From positions 1 through 6,328 of the forward strand of contig SFMJ01000154.1 in assembly GCA_004553095.1 (NCBI GenBank): a stretch of 6,328 nucleotides of DNA, in the 5' to 3' direction. Position 1 is the stretch's first letter. The number at the start of each line of letters is the position of its first letter. The notes beneath the pieces were generated by a model. That model saw nothing but the letters and a program-made list of their open reading frames with translations. It was not told the origin of the DNA and searched no databases. This stretch comes from Bacteroidales bacterium. GTDB taxonomy: Bacteria > Bacteroidota > Bacteroidia > Bacteroidales > Muribaculaceae. Shown here piece after piece: positions 1 to 6,328 of the stretch. Position numbers and translations under genes: made by a program.

Positions 1-277
1 CAAAAAAAACGAGAGAATTTTTTTAAAAAAGATTTACAAAATGTTAGAACATTTCCCATTTTGCATACATTTTGTCTAAAATATCAACAATTCTTACAAA
101 ATATTCTAATAAAAAATTCAAAATTTCAGTAAAGTTGTAAGATTCAAATTATTACTGATATAACTTCATCATTAGCAAAACGCCCCAACTTCAGGTCAAA
201 GTAGGGGCGAATGTGAGTGGATAAAGTGAAATTAATACAACTTTAATGCTTATTTACTTAAAGGAGTAGATTGGCAG
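1..277. other. AT-rich gene-free region
   Basis: No credible coding frame is visible on either strand. Positions 1-180 are strongly AT-rich with many A and T runs. The only structured element is the hairpin at 181-209, annotated separately as the terminator of the gene ending at 278. The AT-rich part could hold a promoter for a gene left of the window, but I found no convincing pair of Bacteroidota -33 and -7 boxes there. Confidence 0.6.
177..209 (-). terminator. Rho-independent terminator of the GlmU-like gene
   Basis: CGCCCC at 181-186 pairs perfectly with GGGGCG at 204-209. After one mismatch (187 with 203), four more base pairs follow (188-191 with 199-202), leaving a 7-base loop. Read on the minus strand, the hairpin is followed directly by TTTT (177-180). 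It lies about 70 bases beyond the stop of the minus-strand gene ending at 278, where a terminator is expected. Confidence 0.75.
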
Positions 278-1483
278 TTACTTAAACTTTGATGCGTATT
301 TATGGATATGTTCGAAAATTTTGCGGTCGATATCGGTGAGTTCGAGTCCGCGACGACTCATGACTCTGGAAGCGATTTGCATAAAAGTATCTATCGAGAC
401 GTCTGAGAAGCCGGCTTCGGGGCTGCCATTCTGGAAACTGGGGATAAACTGACGCGGGAAACCGGTGCCATGGAAGTTGACACCGACACCGACGACGGTA
501 GCGGTGTTGAACATACAGTTGATGCCGGCCTTGGAGTGGTCGCCCATGATAAGGCCGCAGAATTGGAGGTCGGTACGCATGAAGCGTTGCTGGTGATAAT
601 TCCAGATACGGATCTTGGAGTAATCGTTTTTGAGATTGCTGGAATTGGTGCCGGCACCGATGTTACACCACTCCCCTATCACGGCATTGCCGAGATACCC
701 ATCATGGGCCTTATTGCTGAAACCGAAGATAATGGTATTATCGATTTCGCCACCCACCTTGCAGAACGGGCCGAACGTAGAACCTCCATAGATCTTTGAA
801 CCCATACGTATTTTGGCATCATTGCAGAGGGCGAGAGGACCACGCAGACAAGAGCCCTCCATGACATGAGCATTTCTGCCGATATATACCGGACCATCCT
901 TGAGATTGATGGAATCGGCTTCAACGACAGCCCCCTCCTCGATAAAGAGAGCCGGCATACCATTGGGGAGCTTGGCATCGCCGATGATACGAGTTCCGGG
1001 GTCGGGGGCAATACCCTTGCGATGGAGCGTAAACCAGACGAAATCGTTGATGATCTCTTGTGGATTATATTGGAAAATATCGAATACATAATTGATGCGC
1101 CGGGAATCATTGGCGCTCTCCTTACCGAAATCGGGAGAAAGAGCCTCGAACTCACGGCGGAGGCCACGGAAAGCCCAGATACCGCCGCTATCGCGTAGGG
1201 CATCACCCGACTTGAGGAGAGAGGCCTCGAGGGCGGTAGCCATATCGGGGAGTTTATTACCGGCGATAAACAGAGCTTCCTCCTCCTCATGGCAATTCAG
1301 GGGGAACTTCTCGCGAAGGTACTCCTTAGGATAGAAAGAATACTCACCGGGGAGGAAATGCTGCCACTTTTCGGCGATGGTGAGTATGCCGACGCGGAAA
1401 GCAGCGACAGGGCGGGTATAAGAGAGGGGGAGGAGATTGGTAGAATTGTCGACGGTATCAAAAAGAACGACTTTCATAGGCAT
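278..1483 (-). CDS. GlmU-like sugar nucleotidyltransferase / acyltransferase family protein
   Basis: A 401-residue protein resembling the Bacteroidota GlmU-related family, annotated as a UDP-N-acetylglucosamine diphosphorylase / glucosamine-1-phosphate N-acetyltransferase variant. If it acts like GlmU it would make UDP-GlcNAc in the cytoplasm for peptidoglycan and surface glycans. The N-terminus has MKVVLFD followed by LLPLSYTRPVAAFRVG (residues 17-32), the family's equivalent of the nucleotide-binding start; the classical GlmU LxAGxGTRM signature is absent. Residues about 181-345 form a left-handed beta-helix of hexapeptide repeats (for example GAVVEA, YIGRNAHVMEG, AVIGEWCNIGAGT), with KAHDGYLG at 258-265 and NLKNDYS at 283-289 in positions comparable to the acetyltransferase site. 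Start is ATG at 1483; ATG at 1477 (MKVVLF) fits family starts equally well. No Shine-Dalgarno sequence is present. It has its own candidate promoter and a strong terminator. Both catalytic activities are inferred. Confidence 0.88.
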   Translation of the reverse strand: MPMKVVLFDTVDNSTNLLPLSYTRPVAAFRVGILTIAEKWQHFLPGEYSFYPKEYLREKFPLNCHEEEEALFIAGNKLPDMATALEASLLKSGDALRDSGGIWAFRGLRREFEALSPDFGKESANDSRRINYVFDIFQYNPQEIINDFVWFTLHRKGIAPDPGTRIIGDAKLPNGMPALFIEEGAVVEADSINLKDGPVYIGRNAHVMEGSCLRGPLALCNDAKIRMGSKIYGGSTFGPFCKVGGEIDNTIIFGFSNKAHDGYLGNAVIGEWCNIGAGTNSSNLKNDYSKIRIWNYHQQRFMRTDLQFCGLIMGDHSKAGINCMFNTATVVGVGVNFHGTGFPRQFIPSFQNGSPEAGFSDVSIDTFMQIASRVMSRRGLELTDIDRKIFEHIHKYASKFK

Positions 1484-1576
1484 AGAGTGTTAACAGTCAG
1501 ACGAAAGAGAGGATTGAAGCCTCGAGAGCCTCGGGAACACGCCGCGGCAGAATATATGGCTCCGCACACCGATATG

Positions 1577-1607
1577 CAAAGATAACTCAATGAAACGGAG
1601 AAAAAAA
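1577..1607 (-). promoter_or_regulatory. Candidate promoter of the GlmU-like gene
   Basis: On the minus strand, TATCTTTG (1584 to 1577) matches the Bacteroidota -7 consensus TAnnTTTG exactly. The -33 position, 19 bases upstream, reads TTTT inside a T-rich run rather than TTTG, so only half of the promoter is canonical. Transcription would start near 1570, giving an untranslated leader of roughly 85-90 bases before the ATG at 1483. Confidence 0.42.
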
Positions 1608-1697
1608 GAAAAAAGTTAAAAATTTTAATAAAACCACAAAAAAGGAAGATATATATCGAACTATACAAGAGATGAGGAGGGATGGTATTACAACAAG

Positions 1698-1735
1698 TAC
1701 AGAGGCTGAAAATCGGATGATTTTCAGCCTCTGTA
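1698..1735 (-). terminator. Perfect 17-bp hairpin directly behind tRNA-Leu
   Basis: Positions 1698-1714 pair without a mismatch with 1719-1735, enclosing a 4-base loop (1715-1718). The hairpin begins two bases after the mature 3' end of the minus-strand tRNA. The following minus-strand sequence is only moderately U-rich (CTTGTTGT), so this is a weaker intrinsic terminator by tail but a very strong one by stem. It may instead serve as a 3' processing or stability structure. It separates the tRNA from the GlmU-like gene. Confidence 0.6.
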
Positions 1736-1737
1736 AG

Positions 1738-1819
1738 TACCCTGAGCCGGGGTCGAACCGGCACGGATTGCTCCACTGGTGTTTGAGACCAGCGCGTCTA
1801 CCGATTCCGCCATCAGGGC
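1738..1819 (-). tRNA. tRNA-Leu, anticodon CAA
   Basis: An 82-base class II tRNA. The acceptor arm is GCCCTGA (1819-1813) pairing with TCAGGGT (1745-1739), with a G-U first pair and discriminator A at 1738, as leucine tRNAs require. The anticodon stem CTGGT/ACCAG encloses the 7-base loop CTCAAAC, giving anticodon CAA, which reads the codon UUG. A long variable arm (GGA/TCC stem) precedes the T arm GCCGG-TTCGACC-CCGGC. No CCA is encoded, as is usual in Bacteroidota. A canonical promoter lies immediately upstream and a hairpin immediately downstream, so it is probably a single-gene unit. Confidence 0.96.
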
Positions 1820-1829
1820 TTAGACAGCG

Positions 1830-1861
1830 CAAAGTTAATACAAATTGCGCTAATCTCCAAA
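1830..1861 (-). promoter_or_regulatory. Canonical Bacteroidota promoter of tRNA-Leu
   Basis: On the minus strand, TTTG (1861 to 1858) is followed after exactly 20 bases by TAACTTTG (1837 to 1830). Both boxes match the Bacteroidota primary-sigma consensus (TTTG, 19-21 bases, TAnnTTTG) perfectly. Transcription should start a few bases downstream, about 3-7 bases before the mature tRNA 5' end at 1819. Confidence 0.85.
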
Positions 1862-1871
1862 TAAAAGGGTG

Positions 1872-1895
1872 AAAAATGGCGATAAAATCGCTATT
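1872..1895 (-). terminator. Probable terminator of the 447-residue membrane protein gene
   Basis: On the minus strand, positions 1895-1887 pair with 1883-1875 through eight base pairs with one internal mismatch. The core is GCGAT/ATCGC with a 3-base loop, and it runs into five Ts (1876-1872). It lies about 55 bases past the stop of the gene ending at 1949 and about ten bases before the -33 box of the tRNA promoter. The stem is short, so confidence is moderate. Confidence 0.5.
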
Positions 1896-1948
1896 TCGAT
1901 GGTTCTATACAGCCTGCTTCGGCAGTATCGAGGAGGGATTAGGGAGCA

Positions 1949-3292
1949 TCATTCGTAGCGGATAGTGGATTTGCGGAGCACTTTCCAGTAGCCATTTTCG
2001 AAGATGGCAGTACCTTCACTCTCGGTGATGATACGGCTTACCCCCTCGGTATCGTTGAAGTCATCGCAGATACAACCATTGGAGAGGTATTCCTCGGGCG
2101 AAGAGAGAGCGACATCGAGCACCACAGGTTCATCGACGACGTGGAACGTACCGACGAGGCCATCGTTTGTGTCGAGGCGATAGATAGTATTACCGGGAGT
2201 GATGCGGCGGTCGGCTCTGACGAAAATGCCGCGGGCATTAGCACGGCCGAGGTAAAGGACTTTCAGCACCTTGGCGGGGGCAGTTGGAGCGACATTCCGG
2301 CGAGGAGGAGCTACAGGCTGATCGACTACTTCACGGGCAGGCTGAATGTCAGGTATGCTGCTCGCCATAGGAGTGGGGGTGTCATCGACACGATCGACAG
2401 ACGATAGACGAGCATTATTCTTTCGCAGCGTAGCAATCTGCTGTTCGAGACGAGAGGCATTGAGTTTAAGACGTTCGATCTCCATGCTCATATCAGCCAC
2501 CTTGTTTTCTTCGGATTGGAGTCGTGTCTGGAGAGAAGCGATCTCCTGATCCTTTGCGGCGATAGCCTCACGCGCTCGAGCTCGGAGAGCGGCCATATCC
2601 TCATCGGCGGGAGCCTCATTACCCTCATCTTCGAACTCGGGGTTCTTGCGCATAAGTCTTGAGGCGTAAACCACAAGGCCAATCACGACACCAACCAGGA
2701 TAACAAGCACAAACACGAACACCCAAGTATCTCCGGACTCCTCATGCGTAGCGGCAGCCTCATCGGCATCCTCCTGAATAGCCTTTTGGTCGGAGAGTAT
2801 ATCCTGCTGAGTAGTGTCCACGGGTATAGCCTCTTGCGCAATAGAATCGGCGGCGGGAGAAGCGGCAGGTTCGGGTTCGGGGGTAGGCTCGGGGGTGGTA
2901 GCCGGGGCAGAGACGGACATCGCCGAGATATACTTCTTGACTCTTGAGCGAGCCTTCTGACCCTCCGGGTCGAGGCCGGAAGCCTTAAAGAAGTCAGACG
3001 ACCAATACTGCACGAGACGGTCCTTATCCCACGAAGCATAATCGGTGGGGGTCTTAACGGCATTGAAGGCCTTGATATTTTCCTTCTCCTTGGTCTTCAG
3101 TTTGGCAGTAAGTTCAGCCATCGACTTGGGATTGAGATTATCGAGATAATCGGAGCCATTATTGACATAACGAAGATAAGCCTTGGCGGTGAGGGCACGA
3201 GCCTCATCCATCTCCTTATCGGTCACGGCAAGAACGGGGATGGAGAGAGCCAAACAACAGAGCGATGTCAAAACGATCTTAAACTTATTCAT
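1949..3292 (-). CDS. Hypothetical single-pass membrane protein with coiled coil, downstream of rpoN
   Basis: I do not recognise a named family for this 447-residue protein. Residues 1-22 form a signal peptide (hydrophobic core LTSLCCLALSIPVLA, likely cleavage after VLA). Residues 23-125 are charged and helical. Residues 129-150 are Pro/Ala/Glu-rich (TPEPTPEPEP), followed by an acidic stretch. Residues about 190-211 (WVFVFVLVILVGVVIGLVVY) are a clear membrane segment, followed by basic SRLMRK, so the N-terminal half should be periplasmic and the C-terminal half cytoplasmic. Residues about 233-297 form a heptad-rich coiled coil, then comes a Pro-rich linker. A compact globular domain at about 341-447 begins with KVLKVLYLGRANARGIFVR. 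Start is ATG at 3292, 31 bases after the restored rpoN stop (3324), which suggests co-transcription with rpoN. No Shine-Dalgarno sequence is seen. The layout suggests a link between envelope and cytoplasm, but function is unknown. Confidence 0.85.
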   Translation of the reverse strand: MNKFKIVLTSLCCLALSIPVLAVTDKEMDEARALTAKAYLRYVNNGSDYLDNLNPKSMAELTAKLKTKEKENIKAFNAVKTPTDYASWDKDRLVQYWSSDFFKASGLDPEGQKARSRVKKYISAMSVSAPATTPEPTPEPEPAASPAADSIAQEAIPVDTTQQDILSDQKAIQEDADEAAATHEESGDTWVFVFVLVILVGVVIGLVVYASRLMRKNPEFEDEGNEAPADEDMAALRARAREAIAAKDQEIASLQTRLQSEENKVADMSMEIERLKLNASRLEQQIATLRKNNARLSSVDRVDDTPTPMASSIPDIQPAREVVDQPVAPPRRNVAPTAPAKVLKVLYLGRANARGIFVRADRRITPGNTIYRLDTNDGLVGTFHVVDEPVVLDVALSSPEEYLSNGCICDDFNDTEGVSRIITESEGTAIFENGYWKVLRKSTIRYE

Positions 3293-3323
3293 ATCTTAGG
3301 GATTGATAGGTTTGCAGGAAATA

Positions 3324-4597
3324 TTACATTTGTTTTCTGAGTCGAGCCACAGGGATATCCAGTTCTTGGCGATACTTGGCGACAGTACGGCGAGAGATAT
3401 CGAAGCCCTTCTCAGCGAGGCGTTCCATAATATGCTGATCGGAGAGGGGGTGACACTTATCCTCCTTCTCGACAAGAGCGGCGATTTGTCCTCACCTTTG
3501 GAAGCGCTGAAGAAGAAACGCAGGGGGAATGTACCCCAAGGGAGGGAGACATACTTATTGGAAGTGGCGCGAGAGATGACAGAGATATCGAGGCCGGTGA
3601 TATCCGCTACATTTTTGATCATCATAGGCTTGAGCGTATATACATCCTCGGTGAGGAAATACTCCTTTTGAATCTTAACGATAGCCGACATGACCTTCAT
3701 CATAGTCTCTTGGCGCTGATTTAGGATTCGGATGAAATCACGAGCATTATCATAACTATTGAGGATATACTTCGAATCGCTTTTATTTTTTGACTCGCCG
3801 GCAAGGTCGAGTCTTCTCTTGGCCTGTTCGAAGCTCTCCTCGATGCGGAGTTCGGGGATTCGATTATTGAGCGTGATGGTGAGTTCACCATCGTAATTAT
3901 TGACAATAAAGTCGGGGATAATGACATTAGCGAGAGTCGAGGGGTCATTGCCGATGGCAGCACCCGGCTTTGGGTTAAGGCTTTTGATCAGAGAGAGGGC
4001 TTGAGCGATAATCTTGTCATCGAGATGGAGTAAAGACTTGATGCGATGAGTATGCTTCATGATGAATGCATCATAGCACTCATTGATGATCTGCAGAGCG
4101 ACATCGCGAGAGGGAGAAGGGGAGAGAGCATCGAGCTGCAGACGGAGGCAATCCCGGAGAGAATAAGCGCCTATGCCGGGAGGGTCGAGACTACGAACCA
4201 CATCGAGGGCCTTTTGGACATCATCGATCGACACATCGATATCAGCGCTGAACACCATATCATCAGTCAGGTCGCGCACCGAACGATTGAGATAACCGTT
4301 GGAATCGAGACTGCCTATGATGAAACGAGCAGCCTCAAGCACCTTGGGTTCGAGATCCTTCTCATTGAGTTGACCTAAGAGAATATCGTAGAGATTTTCC
4401 GTATCGTCAGAGGGAGTGAAGACAGGACCATCATCGGAGTATGCCGACCGGTTGTAAATAAAGGGATTTGACACCCGGGATGGTGTTAAGGTATCGGGGG
4501 CAGGGGTCACATCATTGGCTTCGAGTGCGAGATTGCTTTCCAATTCATTAGCCACAGCATCGTCGAGTTCGGGTGCATTCATCTCGAGCAACCGCAC
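3324..4597 (-). pseudogene. rpoN: RNA polymerase sigma-54 factor, 5'-truncated and frameshifted
   Basis: Sigma-54 directs RNA polymerase to -24/-12 promoters and depends on activator ATPases. Numbering from the GTG at 4597, residues 1-27 are the remainder of region I (RLLEMNAPELDDAVANELE). The core-binding domain is at about 65-265, with hallmarks SLDPPGIGAYSLRDCLRLQL (136-155) and LNPKPG (207-212). ILNQRQETMM (291-300) and the helix-turn-helix KNVADITGLDISVISRATS (328-346) follow. After FFFSASKGEDKS (361-372) the frame breaks. The uninterrupted frame runs on with unrelated residues to a stop at 3296-3298. The true C-terminus is in another frame from GCT at 3479 to TAA at 3326-3324: 51 residues ending ARLRKQM and including the RpoN box as SRRTVAKYRQ. 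The stretch across the break is about 10-15 residues shorter than I remember for the family, so a small deletion is likelier than a single-base slip. The 5' end is also missing: family-like codons (QQLYF) continue upstream to about 4612, then stop at the CLC junction without a start codon. As given it could not bind -24/-12 promoters. Confidence 0.85.
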
Positions 4598-4615
4598 GAA
4601 ATACAGTTGCTGCTT
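4598..4615. other. Junction between rpoN and CLC DNA
   Basis: The minus strand still reads sigma-54-like codons here (QQLYF, 4612 to 4598). The plus strand already reads CLC-like codons (IQLLL, 4601 to 4615). Both genes are divergent, both lack their first exported or regulatory segments, and there is no room for start codons, leaders or promoters. The roughly 12 bases at 4601-4612 fit both families and may be the microhomology at which two DNA pieces were joined. Confidence 0.7.
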
Positions 4616-6244
4616 ACTTCCGGGTTCCAGCAGAGCAGTTATAATCTGCTCTTTCTGCTTTTCCCTATTATTGGTATTTACCTTACCTCACTTTTTATCA
4701 AGTATGTGGTGAGGGACAATATTTCGCATGGTATTACCCGTGTGCTTTACGCCATCTCTACCAAAAATTCCAAGCTCAAGGCCCATAACTGCTGGTCATC
4801 GGTGGTGGCATCAGGTATCACCATCGGTTTCGGTGGTTCCGTGGGAGCCGAGGCTCCTATTGTGCTCACGGGTTCGGCCATCGGCTCAAACCTGGGACAA
4901 ATCTTCCGCATGGACAAGAAAACCATGATTCTGCTGGTGGGCTGTGGCGCCTCTGCAGCCATTGCTGGAATCTTTAAGGCGCCTATTGCCGGACTCGTGT
5001 TTACGCTTGAGGTGCTGATGGTAGACTTGAGCATGGCTTCCTTGCTGCCTATCCTTATCAGTTGTGTAACAGCTACTTGCTTTACCTACATCCTGATGGG
5101 CTCCAAGAGTCTTTTCGATTTTACGCTTACTAATCCGTGGGCGCTCGACCGCGTGCCTGCCTGCCTGTTATTGGGCATCTTTTGCGGTTTGGTGAGCCTT
5201 TATTTCATGCGCACCATGTCGGCATGCGAGGGCTTCTTTGCCAAGCTTTCGCCTTATCCATACGTAAAGCTGCTCTTTGGTGGACTGATTCTGAGTTCGC
5301 TCATCTTCCTCTTCCCTTCGCTCTACGGCGAGGGCTATTCGGCAGTCAACGTGCTGCTGAAGGGACAGAATGTGGAAGACTGGGGGCAGGTGATGAGCCG
5401 TTCGCTCTTCTACGGGCACAACCAGCTGCTCATCCTCTACATCGCCTTGGTAACCTTTACCAAGGTTTTTGCCACCTCGGCCACCAATGGTAGTGGCGGA
5501 TGCGGTGGTACCTTTGCTCCTTCGCTCATCATTGGCGGTTTTGCCGGTTTCCTCTTTGCGCGTCTTTGGAATGTGAATCAGGTAGGTGTCTATGTTCCTG
5601 AGCAGAACTTTACACTGATGGGTATGGCGGGCCTCATTACGGGCGTGATGCATGCACCGCTTACGGGCATCTTTCTCATCGCCGAACTCACAGGCGGCTA
5701 CCAGCTCTTCATGCCGCTGATGATAGTGTGCATCTCTTCGCTGCTCACCATCAGCATCTTTGAGAGTCACAGCATCTACGCCCTGCGTCTGGCTAGAGAG
5801 GGCAAGCTGCTCACCCACCATATTGACAAGGCTGCGCTCACCCTGCTGGGCATGCAGGATGTCATTGAGAAAGATTATCATCCGGTAGGTCCGGATCTGC
5901 CGATGAGCAAGCTGGTGAGTGAGATAAGTCGCAGTAACAACAACTTTCTGCCTGTTTTGGATCAGGCGGGTGTGCTGTTGGGAGTAATAGATATTACGAA
6001 GATTCGCCACATCATCTTCCGCACCGAACTGTATCAGCATTTCACTGTGCGTCAGCTGATGATGCAGCCTTCTGCCGTTCTTACCGAACATGACAGTATG
6101 GACGAGGTGATGCAGAAATTTGATAAAACCGATGCCGCCCAACTGCCAGTGGTTGATGTGGCAGGCGTACTGAAGGGTTACATCAGCCGTACTAGAATCT
6201 ATTCCATGTACAGGCAGATTGTAGCGGATATGTCGGCAGAGTAG
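4607..6244 (+). CDS. CLC-type chloride channel/transporter with CBS domains, 5'-truncated
   Basis: A polytopic inner-membrane protein of the CLC superfamily, which moves chloride or related anions. Counting from TTG at 4607 it has 545 residues: membrane domain at about 10-400, then two CBS domains at about 422-472 and 478-540 that usually bind adenine nucleotides and regulate the pore. GGSVGAEAP (76-84) carries E82, equivalent to the gating glutamate E148 of E. coli ClcA. GGTFAP (300-305) is the GxFxP selectivity motif, and Y391 (SIYALRL) matches Y445. The helix D motif reads SHGIT instead of GSGIP. At VFTLEVLM the position of the proton-pathway glutamate E203 is Val136, as in channel-type CLCs. 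From memory, Bacteroidales relatives begin about 55-80 residues earlier with one or two more helices. Here the frame merges upstream into antisense rpoN sequence, with no ATG and no promoter, so the given start is arbitrary. The C-terminus is complete (TAG at 6242-6244). Confidence 0.9.
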   Translation: MLLTSGFQQSSYNLLFLLFPIIGIYLTSLFIKYVVRDNISHGITRVLYAISTKNSKLKAHNCWSSVVASGITIGFGGSVGAEAPIVLTGSAIGSNLGQIFRMDKKTMILLVGCGASAAIAGIFKAPIAGLVFTLEVLMVDLSMASLLPILISCVTATCFTYILMGSKSLFDFTLTNPWALDRVPACLLLGIFCGLVSLYFMRTMSACEGFFAKLSPYPYVKLLFGGLILSSLIFLFPSLYGEGYSAVNVLLKGQNVEDWGQVMSRSLFYGHNQLLILYIALVTFTKVFATSATNGSGGCGGTFAPSLIIGGFAGFLFARLWNVNQVGVYVPEQNFTLMGMAGLITGVMHAPLTGIFLIAELTGGYQLFMPLMIVCISSLLTISIFESHSIYALRLAREGKLLTHHIDKAALTLLGMQDVIEKDYHPVGPDLPMSKLVSEISRSNNNFLPVLDQAGVLLGVIDITKIRHIIFRTELYQHFTVRQLMMQPSAVLTEHDSMDEVMQKFDKTDAAQLPVVDVAGVLKGYISRTRIYSMYRQIVADMSAE

Positions 6245-6255
6245 GAGTTTTAAGT

Positions 6256-6281
6256 GAAGAGTGAAGACCGAAGAGTGAAGA
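6256..6281 (+). repeat. 12-bp direct repeat behind the CLC gene
   Basis: GAAGAGTGAAGA occurs at 6256-6267 and again at 6270-6281, separated by two bases, within a purine-rich GTGAAGA-like tract 12 bases after the stop codon. I recall similar GTGAAGAGTGAAG tracts in intergenic DNA of Prevotella and relatives. No function can be read from it, and no GC-rich terminator hairpin is visible between 6245 and 6328. Confidence 0.6.
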
Positions 6282-6328
6282 ATTCAACGGCTTTGCTGGT
6301 TTTATTTTAAAATATTAGTGTTTTATGG

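Noticed and set aside
1..180. AT-rich left end as a replication origin or attachment site
   Set aside because: There are no repeated DnaA-like boxes, iterons or convincing inverted repeats. AT-richness alone is ordinary for intergenic Bacteroidales DNA.
470..1198. Plus-strand open frames of about 110 codons opposite the GlmU-like gene
   Set aside because: They are antisense shadows of a complete family member, with no start signals and no recognisable motifs.
1587..1832. Small minus-strand open frame containing PDGGIGRRAGLKHQ
   Set aside because: This is the translation of the tRNA-Leu gene itself, a well-known source of false proteins. The plus-strand frame 1672-1872 over the same DNA is rejected for the same reason.
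3296..3478. Residues 373-433 of the unbroken rpoN frame (SRRRISVTPSPIS and onward) as a novel C-terminal domain
   Set aside because: The same DNA encodes the canonical sigma-54 C-terminus with the RpoN box in another frame, so this tail is out-of-frame translation.
3478..3494. Programmed ribosomal frameshift in rpoN
   Set aside because: No slippery heptamer or obvious downstream stimulatory structure is visible, and residues expected on both sides of the break are missing, which favours a deletion or sequence error.
5168..6142. Long open frame (324 codons) on the minus strand opposite the CLC gene
   Set aside because: It lies entirely antisense to a well-supported CLC gene. Its translation is rich in His, Gln and Arg without any domain or membrane pattern, as expected from the complement of CTG- and ATG-rich membrane-protein codons.
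6292..6323. Possible plus-strand promoter (TTTG, 20 bases, TAGTGTTT) before an ATG at 6325
   Set aside because: The -7 box misses two of the six fixed consensus bases, and the window ends before any coding sequence can be judged.

Overview
The window looks like Bacteroidales DNA. The evidence is a canonical Bacteroidota promoter (TTTG, 20 bases, TAACTTTG) in front of a tRNA, gene starts without Shine-Dalgarno sequences, a tRNA without an encoded CCA, and a GlmU-like nucleotidyltransferase of the variant form found in Bacteroidota. Family placements are from memory of the families, not from a search.

Layout: positions 1-277 are AT-rich and gene-free apart from a terminator hairpin. A minus-strand block follows. 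Read in the direction of transcription (right to left) it contains: a sigma-54 factor gene (rpoN, about 4597 to 3324); an unrecognised 447-residue protein with a signal peptide, one membrane segment and a coiled coil (3292 to 1949); a terminator; a promoter and tRNA-Leu(CAA) (1819 to 1738) with a long perfect hairpin just behind it; and the GlmU-like gene (1483 to 278) with its own terminator. From about 4600 to 6244 the plus strand encodes a CLC-type chloride channel/transporter with two C-terminal CBS domains. The last 84 bases are non-coding and carry a short direct repeat.

The most notable feature is the point near 4598-4615 where rpoN and the CLC gene meet head to head. Both genes lack their 5' ends there, no intergenic or promoter sequence lies between them, and the two family-matching reading frames overlap by about a dozen bases. 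Leucine codon choice also changes at this point: mostly CTC on the left, more CTG on the right. This looks like a join of two unrelated pieces of DNA, either an assembly chimera or a real microhomology-type rearrangement.

rpoN carries a second lesion. A frameshift near 3480-3490 separates the main body from the DNA-binding RpoN box, which is fully readable in another frame (3479-3327). As given, the gene cannot make a normal sigma-54. The remaining genes of the left block look intact. I see no convincing new multi-gene system. The unusual content is the chimeric junction, the broken sigma factor, and an unnamed membrane protein directly downstream of it.
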